Below are positions 9,537 to 18,688 of a stretch of DNA of 64,000 nucleotides, in pieces. This DNA comes from JBIKWM01 sp044356305 (lineage in GTDB: Bacteria > Bacteroidota > Bacteroidia > UBA10329): positions 62,001-126,000 of the forward strand of contig JBIKWM010000004.1 in assembly GCA_044356305.1 (NCBI GenBank), in the 5' to 3' direction. The notes under the pieces were generated by a model. That model was not told the DNA's origin and searched no databases. It worked only from the letters and a program-made list of their open reading frames with translations. Within the stretch, counting starts at the first letter, position 1; each line of letters begins with the position of its first letter. The translations under genes were made by a program, and so were the position numbers.

Positions 9537-10436
9537 ATGAAACCCACCCTCCTTATCCTTGCCGCTGGCATGGGCAGCCGATATGGCGGCCTGAAGCAGA
9601 TAGATCCGCTCGGCCCCAATGGCGAGACGATCATCGAATATTCCATCTATGATGCCATTGAAGCGGGATTTGGCAAAGTGGTCTTTGTGATAAGAGAGGA
9701 GTTTGCGGCCGAATTCAAGAGGCGTTTCGAAGGGCTGGTGGGCGACCGCATAGAGCTGGCCTATGCCTATCAGGCTGTTGATACACCCGTTGAGGGCGTG
9801 ACCGACCTGCCCAGCCGCGAGAAACCATGGGGCACCATGCACGCGGTGATAGTGGCCGAACATCTGATAAACGAGCCGTTCGCAGTGATCAATGCCGATG
9901 ACTACTACGGCAAGGACGGTTTTCATCAGGTGGCCGATTTCCTGCGCACACGCTGCACCCCCGACACCTATGCCATGGTAGGCTATGTGCTGCGCAACAC
10001 ACTGAGCCTGAACGGACACGTGAGCCGCGGGGTATGCAAGGCCGATGACAGGGGCGACCTGGCCACCGTGAGCGAGCGTACCAAGATCCATTGGGAGGGC
10101 GACCGTGTGGTGTACCACGAGGGCGAGAACGCCTTTGAAGTGGATCCCGGCAGTGTGGTGAGCATGAACTTTTGGGGTTTCCATCCCAATGTGTTCAAGA
10201 CCGGAAGAGAACGGTTCATCCGTTTTGTACAGGAGAACCGCGACAATCCGAAGGCGGAGTTCTTCATCCCTCTGGTGGCCGACAACCTTATACAGGAGGG
10301 CAAGGCGCGGTTCAATATCCTCACCTCGCAGGACCGCTGGTACGGGGTGACATACCGCGAAGACCGCCCAGAGGTGGTCGAGGCTTTTCAGCGACTTGTG
10401 GACGAAGGGAAATATCCCAGTCCGCTATGGCAGTGA
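9537..10436 (+). CDS. Sugar nucleotidyltransferase (NTP_transferase family)
   Basis: The 299-residue protein starts MKPTLLILAAGMGSRYGGLKQ, the classic nucleotide-binding signature of sugar-1-phosphate nucleotidyltransferases, and has AVINADDYYG as the metal-binding Asp motif. It should join an NTP to a sugar phosphate or related headgroup. The linkage to cell-surface polysaccharide is inferred from the family, not from neighbours, which are unrelated. A TAAATTCG element lies about 35 nt upstream of the ATG. It converges with terC with 3 bp between them. Confidence 0.85.
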   Translation: MKPTLLILAAGMGSRYGGLKQIDPLGPNGETIIEYSIYDAIEAGFGKVVFVIREEFAAEFKRRFEGLVGDRIELAYAYQAVDTPVEGVTDLPSREKPWGTMHAVIVAEHLINEPFAVINADDYYGKDGFHQVADFLRTRCTPDTYAMVGYVLRNTLSLNGHVSRGVCKADDRGDLATVSERTKIHWEGDRVVYHEGENAFEVDPGSVVSMNFWGFHPNVFKTGRERFIRFVQENRDNPKAEFFIPLVADNLIQEGKARFNILTSQDRWYGVTYREDRPEVVEAFQRLVDEGKYPSPLWQ

Positions 10437-10439
10437 GGC

Positions 10440-11204
10440 TCAGCCTCCCTTCGGATAATTGAAGAGCCGATTTGTGATGATGGGCACCACGAAAATGCCC
10501 ACCGTCAATGCTGATGTGGCCCAATCGGCCGCGTGACTCATCAGGAAACGGCTGGCAGCCCAGTCGGGGTGCAGATGCTCCATGACCGAAAGGCTCAGCT
10601 TGACCCCTAACAGCGCGATGACCGCAAAGGCACAGGCCTCGAGGAAAGCGTAACGGGCCATCAGATCAACAAAAGCCTGTGCCACAAAGCGCATGGCCAA
10701 AATGCCGATGAAGACCCCGATGCACACGATGATGATGTTGTCAGTGAATGCTACGGCCGCGAACACATTGTCGATGCTGAACGCAAGGTCCATCAGCTCG
10801 ACCAACGCCACCGTGGCCCAGAATGTACCGATACTGCCTACCGTGAGGCGGTAAAACCAGTTGGTCTTCTTGTCAATGGGGTCGTCTTCCTGCGTTTCGG
10901 GGGTGCCCCTGCCGCGCCACCACGACCACGCTATATAGAGCAGGTATGCCCCGCCCAAGGGCTTGAGCCACCACACCTGCACAAGTATGGACGCGAACAG
11001 CAGGCACAGCCCTCTGAACACGTATGCCCCTATGATCCCGTACTTGAGTGCCCTGCCGCGCTGCGATTCGGGCAGGTCCATGACCATGGTGGCCAGCACC
11101 GCGGCATTATCGACCGACAACAGGCTCTCAATGATCACCAGATTGCCGATGATCATGGCCGTGGCCCCCGGATTGTCTACGATGTCCTGAACGAGGTGGT
11201 ACAT
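10440..11204 (-). CDS. TerC family integral membrane protein
   Basis: The 254-residue product has about seven membrane segments and the TerC signature acidic residues within helices: ESLLSVDNAAVLA near the N-terminus and DLAFSIDNVFAAVAF in the middle. Such proteins are linked to metal export (manganese) and tellurite resistance. It starts 12 nt after the prfC stop on the same strand and so is probably co-transcribed with prfC; no separate promoter was seen. Confidence 0.88.
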   Translation of the reverse strand: MYHLVQDIVDNPGATAMIIGNLVIIESLLSVDNAAVLATMVMDLPESQRGRALKYGIIGAYVFRGLCLLFASILVQVWWLKPLGGAYLLYIAWSWWRGRGTPETQEDDPIDKKTNWFYRLTVGSIGTFWATVALVELMDLAFSIDNVFAAVAFTDNIIIVCIGVFIGILAMRFVAQAFVDLMARYAFLEACAFAVIALLGVKLSLSVMEHLHPDWAASRFLMSHAADWATSALTVGIFVVPIITNRLFNYPKGG

Positions 11205-11216
11205 GATGGCGCCCTG

Positions 11217-12797
11217 TCAATACTCTGATGTGGTATGGAACTGCACTTTGGGGTACTGCTCCTGCACCATCTGAAGGGCCCAGGCACTGTCGCCCAAAAA
11301 GACGGTGCGTCCGTCCTTGTCGGTGGCCAGGCTGTTGTATTTCATGTCAATGAAGCGCTCCAGCTCGGCCTTGTCATCGCAATCGACCCACACCGCCTTG
11401 TGGAAGTTGGCCGGTTCGTAGCGGCACTTGCTGCCGTACTCGTGCTCCAGACGGTGCTGTATCACCTCAAACTGAAGGGCACCCACGCAGCCTATCACCT
11501 TGCGGTTGTTGGCCTTGCGCACAAAAAGCTGCGCCACGCCCTCGTCCATCAGCATGTCTATGCCCTTGGCAAACTGCTTGGTGCGCATGGGGTCGGCATT
11601 CTCAACATACTTGAACAGCTCGGGGGCGAAGCTCGGAATGCCCTTGTAGTGCAGCATCTCGCCCTCTGTTAGGGCATCGCCTATCTTGAAATTGCCCGAA
11701 TCGGGCAGACCTACGATATCGCCCGCATAGGCCTCGTCTATCACCTCTTTCTTCTGCGCCATGAACGAGGTGGGATTTGAGAATCTCAGGCTCTTGCCCA
11801 GGCGGCAGTGGGTGTAGTTCTCGCCCCGCCTGAAAATACCCGATGTGATGCGCAGGAACGCGATGCGGTTGCGGTGGTTGGGGTCGATGTTCGCGTGGAT
11901 CTTGAACACGAACCCGGTCAGTTTCGGCTCGTTGGGGTCTATCTCGCGCTCTTCGGTGCTGGCAGGTACGGGCGGAGGGGCAATGTCGATGAAACAATCG
12001 AGCATCTCGCGTATGCCGAAGTTGTTCAGCGCACTGCCGAAGAATACAGGTGCCACCTCGGCATTGCGGTATTTCTTCAGGTCGAACCGCGGATACACAC
12101 CCTCTACCAGTTCCACATCCTCGCGCAGTTTCGCGGCAGCCTCCTCGCCTATCATTTTCTGCAGGTCGGGGCTGGCCAGGTCGGTAAAGGCAATGGCCTC
12201 TTCCACCCGCTGCTTATCGGCCCCGCTGAAGAGGTTGAGCTGCCTGCCGTACATGTCGTACACGCCCTTGAAGCGCTCGCCAATGCCGATGGGCCAGCTC
12301 ATGGGCCGCACCTTGATGCTGAGTTTCTTCTCCACCTCATCGAGCAGGTCGAAGGGGTCCTGCCCCTCGCGGTCCATCTTGTTGATGAATACCATCACCG
12401 GTGTGTTGCGCATACGGCACACCTCGGCCAGGCGCTCGGTCTGGGCCTCCACGCCCTTGGCCGCATCTATCACCACAATGACCGAGTCAACGGCTGTGAG
12501 GGTACGGTAGGTGTCCTCGGCAAAATCCTGGTGGCCGGGGGTGTCCAGTATGTTCACCTTGCGGTCGCGGTACTCAAAGCCCATCACCGAGGTGGCCACG
12601 CTTATACCGCGCTGCTTCTCAATCTCCATGAAGTCGGATGTGGCCGTCTTCTTGATCTTGTTGCTCTTCACAGCACCCGCCACGTGTATGGCACCACCGA
12701 ATAGCAGGAGCTTCTCGGTGAGGGTGGTCTTACCCGCATCGGGGTGACTGATGATGGCGAATGTGCGCCTGCGCAGCACTTCGTCACGCTGGTTCAT
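11217..12797 (-). CDS. prfC: Peptide chain release factor 3
   Basis: The 526-residue translational GTPase recycles RF1/RF2 after termination. The G1 motif is in ISHPDAGKTTL, G3 in NILDTPGHQDF and G4 in VFINKMDREG. Length matches RF3 (about 529). I use the ATG at 12797 (MNQRDEVLRRRTF) rather than the 17-codon upstream extension. A minus-strand CACCTTTG element lies about 25 nt upstream. It heads a two-gene unit with terC. Confidence 0.95.
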   Translation of the reverse strand: MNQRDEVLRRRTFAIISHPDAGKTTLTEKLLLFGGAIHVAGAVKSNKIKKTATSDFMEIEKQRGISVATSVMGFEYRDRKVNILDTPGHQDFAEDTYRTLTAVDSVIVVIDAAKGVEAQTERLAEVCRMRNTPVMVFINKMDREGQDPFDLLDEVEKKLSIKVRPMSWPIGIGERFKGVYDMYGRQLNLFSGADKQRVEEAIAFTDLASPDLQKMIGEEAAAKLREDVELVEGVYPRFDLKKYRNAEVAPVFFGSALNNFGIREMLDCFIDIAPPPVPASTEEREIDPNEPKLTGFVFKIHANIDPNHRNRIAFLRITSGIFRRGENYTHCRLGKSLRFSNPTSFMAQKKEVIDEAYAGDIVGLPDSGNFKIGDALTEGEMLHYKGIPSFAPELFKYVENADPMRTKQFAKGIDMLMDEGVAQLFVRKANNRKVIGCVGALQFEVIQHRLEHEYGSKCRYEPANFHKAVWVDCDDKAELERFIDMKYNSLATDKDGRTVFLGDSAWALQMVQEQYPKVQFHTTSEY

Positions 12798-12916
12798 GAC
12801 AAGTCGATTTGGAGGGCCGCAAAGGTGGGTGAAATGTGGGTGCCGCACCGCGCGGATTTCCTCGACCGTTTCAGTTCTCTTGTCCTAAGTTCGTCCCGAC
12901 CCAATACCTCTGACCT

Positions 12917-14299
12917 TTGAAAGCCCACCGCATAGCCGCCACCGCCTCGGTGGCCCTGTTCACAGTAGTGGCCCTGGTTCACATGATCCACGTGCAGGAG
13001 TGGCTGGCCATGCCGCACAGCCTGCTGTTTGGCAGTCGTTGGCTGCTGGTGGGTGCACTCATCGCCTTTGCATGGACCAAGCGTTCGCTCACCACCTGGA
13101 TACTCGTGGCCATGGCCATAGGTGTGGGCATAGGGCACGATTTCCCCGCATTCTCGCAGAACCTGGTGGTGCTGAGCAAGGTGTTTCTCCGCATGGTAAA
13201 GACCATTGTGGCGCCCCTCCTGTTCGGCACCCTCGTGGTAGGCATAGCGGGCCATTCTGACCTGAAACAGTTGGGCCGTATGGGCTGGAAGAGCATCCTC
13301 TACTTCGAGGTGGTAACCACGCTGGCATTGGCCATCGGACTGGTGTTCATCAACCTAACAGGTGCCGGCAAGGGCATAACCGTGCCGCCCGACATGCTGG
13401 TGGAACTGCCTCAGACCCACCCGAAGACCTGGCAGCAGCACATCATCGACATTTTCCCAGAGAACATTATAAAGAGCGTGTACGAGGGCAACGTGCTGCC
13501 CATTGTGGTGTTCTCGGTGCTGTTCGGCATTGCGCTGGCCATGCTGAGCGAGCAGAGGCGCAGACCCATGCTCGAATTTGCTGAGAGCCTCAGCGAGACG
13601 ATGTTCAAGTTCACCAATCTCATCATGTATTTCGCGCCCTTTGGGGTGGGCGGTGCCATAGCGGTGACGGTAGGGCATCTGGGCATAGATGTGCTGCGCA
13701 ACCTGTTCATGCTATTGGCCACCCTGTACCTGGCGCTACTGGCCTTTGTGGTGCTGGTGCTGCTGCCCGTGGCACTGGTCATACGGCTGCCGCTGCGCAA
13801 GTTTGTGCAGGCCGTGCGCGAGCCTGTGAGCATAGCCTTTGCCACCACCAGCAGCGACTCGGCCCTGCCCATCGCGCTCGAGAACATGGAGCGTTTCGGG
13901 GTGCCGCGCAGGGTGGTCAGTTTTGTCATACCCACGGGTTATACGTTCAACCTCGATGGCACCACGCTCTACCTCTCGCTCGCATCGGTGTTTGTGGCGC
14001 AGGCCGCAGGCATAGACATGAGCATCGGGCAGCAGGTGGTCATGGGCCTCACCCTCATGCTCACCAGCAAGGGCGTGGCGGCTGTGCCAAGGGCATCGTT
14101 GGTCATTCTTATCGCCACGGCCGAGACCTTTGGCCTGCCCCTGTGGCCCATCATGGCCATTTATGGTATTGACGAGCTGATGGACATGGCCCGCACATCG
14201 GTGAATGTGATAGGCAACACGCTGGCCAGCTGCGTCATAGCCCGCTGGGAAGGTGTTTTTGATGATGAAAAGGCGCTTGCCTTCGAGGAGGTGGGATAG
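12917..14299 (+). CDS. Dicarboxylate/amino acid:cation symporter (DAACS family)
   Basis: The 460-residue product has the GltP/DctA architecture: several N-terminal helices, a serine-rich re-entrant loop FATTSSDSALPIALENMERFGVPRRVV and the substrate-binding GYTFNLDGTTLYLSLASVFVAQ followed by LTSKGVAAVPRAS. It should take up dicarboxylates or acidic amino acids with H+ or Na+. The likely start is a TTG at 12917; a TAAGTTCG element lies about 25 nt upstream. The N-terminus has an extra hydrophobic segment before the family core. Confidence 0.88.
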   Translation: MKAHRIAATASVALFTVVALVHMIHVQEWLAMPHSLLFGSRWLLVGALIAFAWTKRSLTTWILVAMAIGVGIGHDFPAFSQNLVVLSKVFLRMVKTIVAPLLFGTLVVGIAGHSDLKQLGRMGWKSILYFEVVTTLALAIGLVFINLTGAGKGITVPPDMLVELPQTHPKTWQQHIIDIFPENIIKSVYEGNVLPIVVFSVLFGIALAMLSEQRRRPMLEFAESLSETMFKFTNLIMYFAPFGVGGAIAVTVGHLGIDVLRNLFMLLATLYLALLAFVVLVLLPVALVIRLPLRKFVQAVREPVSIAFATTSSDSALPIALENMERFGVPRRVVSFVIPTGYTFNLDGTTLYLSLASVFVAQAAGIDMSIGQQVVMGLTLMLTSKGVAAVPRASLVILIATAETFGLPLWPIMAIYGIDELMDMARTSVNVIGNTLASCVIARWEGVFDDEKALAFEEVG

Positions 14300-15379
14300 A
14301 TCACCCTCCCAAGCTGGCTGTTTCGCGCAGCGCATTTTACCACATCATGCCTTGGCCTGTCTGATAGCCCCTGACCGTGGCATGAGCCGTTGAATTGAAG
14401 CCAATGGCCGCATGGTCTGCCTCTCATGGCCCGACCGGATGGAGCGTATAGAAGCCCGCACAGGCTGAGCGGCCGTTAGCATTTCCAAAAGTGGAAGGTG
14501 CATTCCGAACGTTCTGGGCAGTACTTCGGAAAGTGGAAGGGGTATCTCCGGGTGTTCGGGGTGGCACTTTCAAAAGTGCAAGGGGTATCTCTAGGTGTTC
14601 GGGATGGCACTTCCGAAAATGGAAGGTGCATTCCGAACGTTCTGGGTAGTACTTCCGAAAGTGGAAGGGGTATCTCCGGGTGTTCGGGGTAGTACTTCCG
14701 AAAGTGAAAGGTGCATTCCGAACGTTCTGGGTAGGACTTCCGAAAGTGGAAGGGGTATCTCCGGGTGTTCGGGGTGGCACTTCCAAAAGTGGAAGGTGCA
14801 TTCCGAACGTTCTGGGTAGTACTTCCGAAAGTGGAAGGTGCATTCCGGACTTTCGAGGTGGCCCTTCCGAAAGTGGAAGAGGTATCTCTAGGTCTGTAGG
14901 GTAGTACTTCCGAAAGTGGAAGGGGTATTCTACACCTGTAGGCTACTACTTCCGAAAGTGGAAGGGGTATTCTACACCTGTAGGGTAGTACTTCCGAAAG
15001 TGGAAAGGGTATTCTACACCTGTAGGCTACTACTTCCGAAAGTGGAAGGGGTATTCTACACCTGTAAGGTAGTACTTCCGAAAGTGGAAAGGGTATTCTA
15101 CACCTGTAGGCTACTACTTTCGAAAGTGGAAGGGGTATTCTACACCTGTAGGGTGGCACTTCCGAAATTTCCAATTTAGTTAATTATGTCTGACGCATGA
15201 CGGTAAAGCTCGGAATGGCCTGCGGTGACCCGATTCCCTTCGCGCTATGCAGGAGCATGGTCAGTGCACCGCCTTCCGCCCCGGCACGCTTTCAACATCC
15301 CGACTCAATTGTGTGACTTCTGGACAGAGCGCAACACCGAGGGGACATCGGTGCGTTACTTCGTGAAAGATTCCACCCC
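14300..15379. other. Gene-free region holding repeat array I
   Basis: Between the symporter stop and the CotH-like gene there is no credible gene for 1080 bp. The first 180 bp hold nothing recognisable. The array occupies 14481-15174. The last 205 bp before the ATG at 15380 are ordinary-composition sequence in which I could not identify a clear promoter. Confidence 0.7.
14481..15174. repeat. Tandem dyad-repeat array I: 17 units of 42 or 43 bp
   Basis: Seventeen copies of the core ACTTCCGAAAGTGGAAG begin at 14481, 14523, 14566, 14609, 14651, 14694, 14736, 14779, 14821, 14863, 14906, 14948, 14990, 15032, 15074, 15116 and 15158 (the last is truncated). Each core is a dyad CTTCC-6-GGAAG. The second half of a unit is one of three types: A (with GAACGTTC, 42 bp), B (CTCCGGGTGTTCGGGG, 43 bp) or C (CTACACCTGTAG, 42 bp). 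The order is A B B A B A B A A B then six C units. The second dyad of types A and C is centred exactly 21 bp from the first. Open frames across the array on both strands are a by-product of the period and are not genes. Confidence 0.95.
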
Positions 15380-16882
15380 ATGAGACACATCACCACCACC
15401 CTTTGCATCGGAATGGCCTGCCACACCATGGCCCAGAACACCGATGGCGATGCGCTCTTCTCTTCGGCAGCCGTGCACGAGGTGCAACTCACCTTCAGCA
15501 GCAGCACCTTCTATCAGGACCTGCTCACGGCCTATCAGAACGATGTGTACACCCTATGCGGCATGACCATAGACGGGGTGGCGTATGACTCGGTGGGTGT
15601 GAAGATGAAGGGCAACAGCTCGTTCAACAACCCGAGTCAGAAGAAGAGCCTCAAGATTGATATGAATGAATACGTGAGTGGACAGACGCACGATGGGCTG
15701 AAGAAGTTCAACCTCAACAACGGTTTCAAGGACCCCACCATGATGCGCGAGAAACTGTGCCTCGATTTTCTGATAGCGCACGACATACCCGCCCCGCGCT
15801 GCACCTATGCCAATGTGTATATGAACGGTCAGCTGTGGGGGTTCTACACGCTGGTCGAAGAGGTGAACAAGGATTTTCTGAGCCGATGGGCCGCTGACAA
15901 CGATGGCAACCTCTACAAGGGCGACCCCAACGGTGACCTGCGCTGGAGCGGTGACCAGGCCTCAAACTATATGACCAAGTATGAGAAGGAGACCAACGAG
16001 ACCGAGAACGATTGGAGCGACCTGATAGCCCTGATCAGCGACATAAACAACACGACCGACAACGACTTCGGCACCACCATGAATGCGGTTTGGGACCTGC
16101 CGAGTGTGTTCGGGTCGTGGGTGGGTTACAACCTGTTCTCGAACCTCGACTCGTATCTCGGGTCGGGCCACAACTACTATATATACCACGACAGCACCGA
16201 CCTGCGCTGGCATTGGATAAACTGGGATGTGAACGAGGCGTTCGGCACCTTCACCATGGGAATGAGTGCCACGCAGATGAAGGGGCTGAGCATATTCCAC
16301 ATCAGCTCGCCCACCACCAACCGGCCGCTGTACGACCGCATGCTGGCCGATGCCTGGATGCGCCAATCGTACATCGACCGCTATTGCCAGATGGTGGATG
16401 CATTCAGCAATGAGGTGCTCGATGCCAAGATTGACAGCCTCCGCGCGGTGCTCGACCCGCACATACAGGCCGACCCCAATAAGATGTACACCTACGAGCA
16501 GTTCATCCAGAACATCGATAGCGACATCATTTCAGGAGGGCCAGCGGGTGGCACGGTCATCGGCCTCAAACCGTTCATCAGCGAGCGCAGGGCCAGCGTA
16601 CTGGCCGAGCTGGCCCAGGAGGACTGCGCCAACAGCGTGGCCGAGGCGGCACCTGCCGAGGCATTGCGGGTTTGGCCCCTGCCAGCATCGGGCAGCATGA
16701 CGGTGGCCTATGGCAGGCCCTTCAGCCAACTGACCGTTACGGATCTTGAAGGCCGCACGGTGGTGCGGCAATGGTCGGCACCGGCCCTCACCGCCACTGC
16801 CGATGTGTCGCGCCTTGCGCCCGGCATCTACTTCCTGAGCCTCGATGGGGCCGTGACCCTTGCCATATCGGTGGTGCGCTGA
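15380..16882 (+). CDS. CotH kinase-like secreted protein with T9SS sorting domain
   Basis: The 500-residue product has a short signal peptide ending near MAQ (residue 18), a CotH-like domain (about 30-400) with VGVKMKGNSS, KKFNLNNGFKDPTMMREKLC and WHWINWDVNEAFGTF, and a type A sorting domain (about 425-500, RVWPLPASGSMTV). CotH proteins of spore coats phosphorylate serine residues; bacterial secreted relatives are common in Bacteroidota and their targets are unknown. The gene lies 205 bp downstream of repeat array I and converges with the DUF1003 gene. Confidence 0.82.
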   Translation: MRHITTTLCIGMACHTMAQNTDGDALFSSAAVHEVQLTFSSSTFYQDLLTAYQNDVYTLCGMTIDGVAYDSVGVKMKGNSSFNNPSQKKSLKIDMNEYVSGQTHDGLKKFNLNNGFKDPTMMREKLCLDFLIAHDIPAPRCTYANVYMNGQLWGFYTLVEEVNKDFLSRWAADNDGNLYKGDPNGDLRWSGDQASNYMTKYEKETNETENDWSDLIALISDINNTTDNDFGTTMNAVWDLPSVFGSWVGYNLFSNLDSYLGSGHNYYIYHDSTDLRWHWINWDVNEAFGTFTMGMSATQMKGLSIFHISSPTTNRPLYDRMLADAWMRQSYIDRYCQMVDAFSNEVLDAKIDSLRAVLDPHIQADPNKMYTYEQFIQNIDSDIISGGPAGGTVIGLKPFISERRASVLAELAQEDCANSVAEAAPAEALRVWPLPASGSMTVAYGRPFSQLTVTDLEGRTVVRQWSAPALTATADVSRLAPGIYFLSLDGAVTLAISVVR

Positions 16883-17437
16883 TCAGGCCTTACCGCTGGC
16901 ATTCAATTTTTCCTGCAGGTCGCGGAGCATGGCAAGCTGCTGCCCCTGTATGTCGTAGAGGGTCTTCATCTGCTCCTCGAGCAGCAGATCCATCTTCTGG
17001 TGCAGGCTGCGTATCTCCAGCTCGGCCTTCAGGTTTATCATGTAATCGTTCTGGGCCCGTTGGCGGTCCTTCTCCTCCTGCCTGTTCTGACTCATCATGA
17101 TGATGGGTGCCTGCAACGCAGCGATGCACGACAGCACAAGGTTCATGAGTATGAACGGGAATGGGTCGAATGCCTTCTTTGCAGCCACAGAGTTGTAAAT
17201 GATCCATACCACCAGCAGCAGCATGAACGAGATGATGAACGCCCAACTGCCCCCGAATCGCGCCACCTTATCCGATATGGCCTGTCCGCGGCTCAGGGCC
17301 TCGCTGGGCGGGTTGAGGAGGTTGTCCAGTATGAGCTTCTCCTCGTCCATGGTGCGCGTCACTATGTTGTGCAGCTTGTGCAGCTGCTCACTCTCCTGGG
17401 TCATCAGGTCTTCGAGGCGGTGGGGGTGTGCGCTCAT
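16883..17437 (-). CDS. DUF1003 domain membrane protein
   Basis: The 184-residue protein has a cytoplasmic helical N-terminus, two membrane helices (about 68-85 and 95-115) with the family sequence GGSWAFIISFMLLLVVWI and FILMNLVLSCIAALQAPIIMMSQNRQ, and a long C-terminal coiled coil. The DUF1003 role is not established. It starts 30 nt after the MoxR gene on the same strand and probably belongs to its transcription unit. Confidence 0.88.
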   Translation of the reverse strand: MSAHPHRLEDLMTQESEQLHKLHNIVTRTMDEEKLILDNLLNPPSEALSRGQAISDKVARFGGSWAFIISFMLLLVVWIIYNSVAAKKAFDPFPFILMNLVLSCIAALQAPIIMMSQNRQEEKDRQRAQNDYMINLKAELEIRSLHQKMDLLLEEQMKTLYDIQGQQLAMLRDLQEKLNASGKA

Positions 17438-17467
17438 GGGGTAGGTCTCAGTGGTTTGCAGGTCAGA

Positions 17468-18346
17468 TCAGCGCAGGTTCCGCTCTATGACCAGCAGATC
17501 CTGTTCGTTCTTGATCAGTGTGCCCAGATGCGGCACTTTGCCGGGGTCGGTACCATCGGTGGCAAGGCCGAGTGCCTCATCGCGCAGTAGCAGGTTCACC
17601 CAGTCTATCAGTTCGCTGGTGGCCGGCCGTTTCTTGATGCCCTGCATCTGCCTGATGCGGTAAAAGGTGCCCAGGGCCCTGTCTATCAGTTCCTGTTTCA
17701 GGTTGGGATGATGCACATCCACAATCTGCCGCATCTGATCCTGATCTGGGAACCGGATGAAATGGAACAGGCACCTGCGCAAGAAGGCATCGGGAAGTTC
17801 TTTCTCGTTGTTCGATGTGATGATGACAATGGGCCTGTGCCGCGCCACAATGGTGCGCTGCAGCTCGTGGCACCAGAACTCCATCTTGTCCAGTTCGAGC
17901 AGCAGGTCGTTGGGGAATTCAATATCGGCCTTATCGATCTCATCAATCAGCAGCACAACCTGTTCGGCACTGTCAAATGCCTCCCATAGCTTGCCCTTTA
18001 TGATGTAGTTGCCGATGTCGTGCACCCGCTCACTGCCCAATTGGCTGTCGCGCAGGCGGCTTATGGCATCGTACTCATACAGCCCCTGCACGGCCTTGGT
18101 GGTGCTCTTGATGTGCCAGGTGATCAGGCGTTTGCCCAGCGCCTTGGCTATTTCGTGTGCCAGCAGCGTCTTGCCTGTGCCGGGTTCGCCTTTTACCAGC
18201 AGGGGGCGCTGCAGATGTATGGCCGCATTGACCGCCACCTGCAGTTCGGTGCTGGCTATGTAATGCTCTGTTCCTTTGAAATCCATGCGGGCGAAGTTCG
18301 GCATTGGGTCATAAGGCCCGAACTTTGCCGCTGCGGTCTTGTTCAT
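17468..18346 (-). CDS. MoxR family AAA+ ATPase
   Basis: The 292-residue product has Walker A GEPGTGKT (about residues 53-60), Walker B VVLLIDEIDKAD (about 130) and sensor VIITSNNEKELPDAFLRR. MoxR ATPases act as chaperones for metal insertion or membrane complexes, often beside von Willebrand domain genes; none is next to this one. I use the ATG at 18346; a GTG two codons upstream is possible. The -35 side overlaps the divergent heavy-metal-domain gene promoter. Confidence 0.87.
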   Translation of the reverse strand: MNKTAAAKFGPYDPMPNFARMDFKGTEHYIASTELQVAVNAAIHLQRPLLVKGEPGTGKTLLAHEIAKALGKRLITWHIKSTTKAVQGLYEYDAISRLRDSQLGSERVHDIGNYIIKGKLWEAFDSAEQVVLLIDEIDKADIEFPNDLLLELDKMEFWCHELQRTIVARHRPIVIITSNNEKELPDAFLRRCLFHFIRFPDQDQMRQIVDVHHPNLKQELIDRALGTFYRIRQMQGIKKRPATSELIDWVNLLLRDEALGLATDGTDPGKVPHLGTLIKNEQDLLVIERNLR

Positions 18347-18355
18347 ACGCACATC

Positions 18356-18682
18356 ATGCGACTGACCTTCCTAACCATCGTACTCGTGGCCTTCGGGATA
18401 GGTGCCCAGGCCCAGACCGACACACTGCGCATCCGTACATCGGCAGTGTGCGACATGTGCAAGAAGACCATTGAAGAAGGCATGGCCTTTACCAAAGGGG
18501 TGAAATATGCCAGCCTTGATGTAGAGACCAAGCTGTTGACCGTGGCCATCAACCCCAAGAAGACCGATGCCGTGGGTGTGAGGAAGGCTGTGAACGCCCT
18601 GGGCTACGATGCCGATGACAGCCCTGCCGACCCCAAGGCTTACGACAAACTGCACGCCTGCTGCAAAAAAGACAGCCACTGA
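18356..18682 (+). CDS. Periplasmic heavy-metal-associated domain protein
   Basis: The 108-residue product has a signal peptide (about 1-19, ending AQAQ) and a ferredoxin-like HMA domain in which the metal site CxxC is VCDMCKK (Cys32, Cys35). It ends HACCKKDSH, adding two more cysteines and a histidine, which could be a second metal ligand set. It likely binds Cu or another thiophilic metal outside the cytoplasm. The promoter GAACTTTG lies about 35 nt upstream. The purN start follows 6 nt after the stop, so the two are co-transcribed. Confidence 0.82.
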   Translation: MRLTFLTIVLVAFGIGAQAQTDTLRIRTSAVCDMCKKTIEEGMAFTKGVKYASLDVETKLLTVAINPKKTDAVGVRKAVNALGYDADDSPADPKAYDKLHACCKKDSH

Positions 18683-18688
18683 CAGCCC

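Noticed and set aside
14481..15174. Possible CRISPR array.
   Set aside because: The sequence between cores is itself one of three repeated types, there are no unique spacers, and no cas gene is in the window. The same holds for 47487-47767.
14424..15179. Open reading frames of up to 232 codons on both strands through repeat array I, encoding repetitive peptides.
   Set aside because: The 43-bp units shift the frame relative to the 42-bp units, yet the frames stay open in several phases on both strands; this reflects lack of stop codons in the repeat, not coding. There is no start signal or family match.
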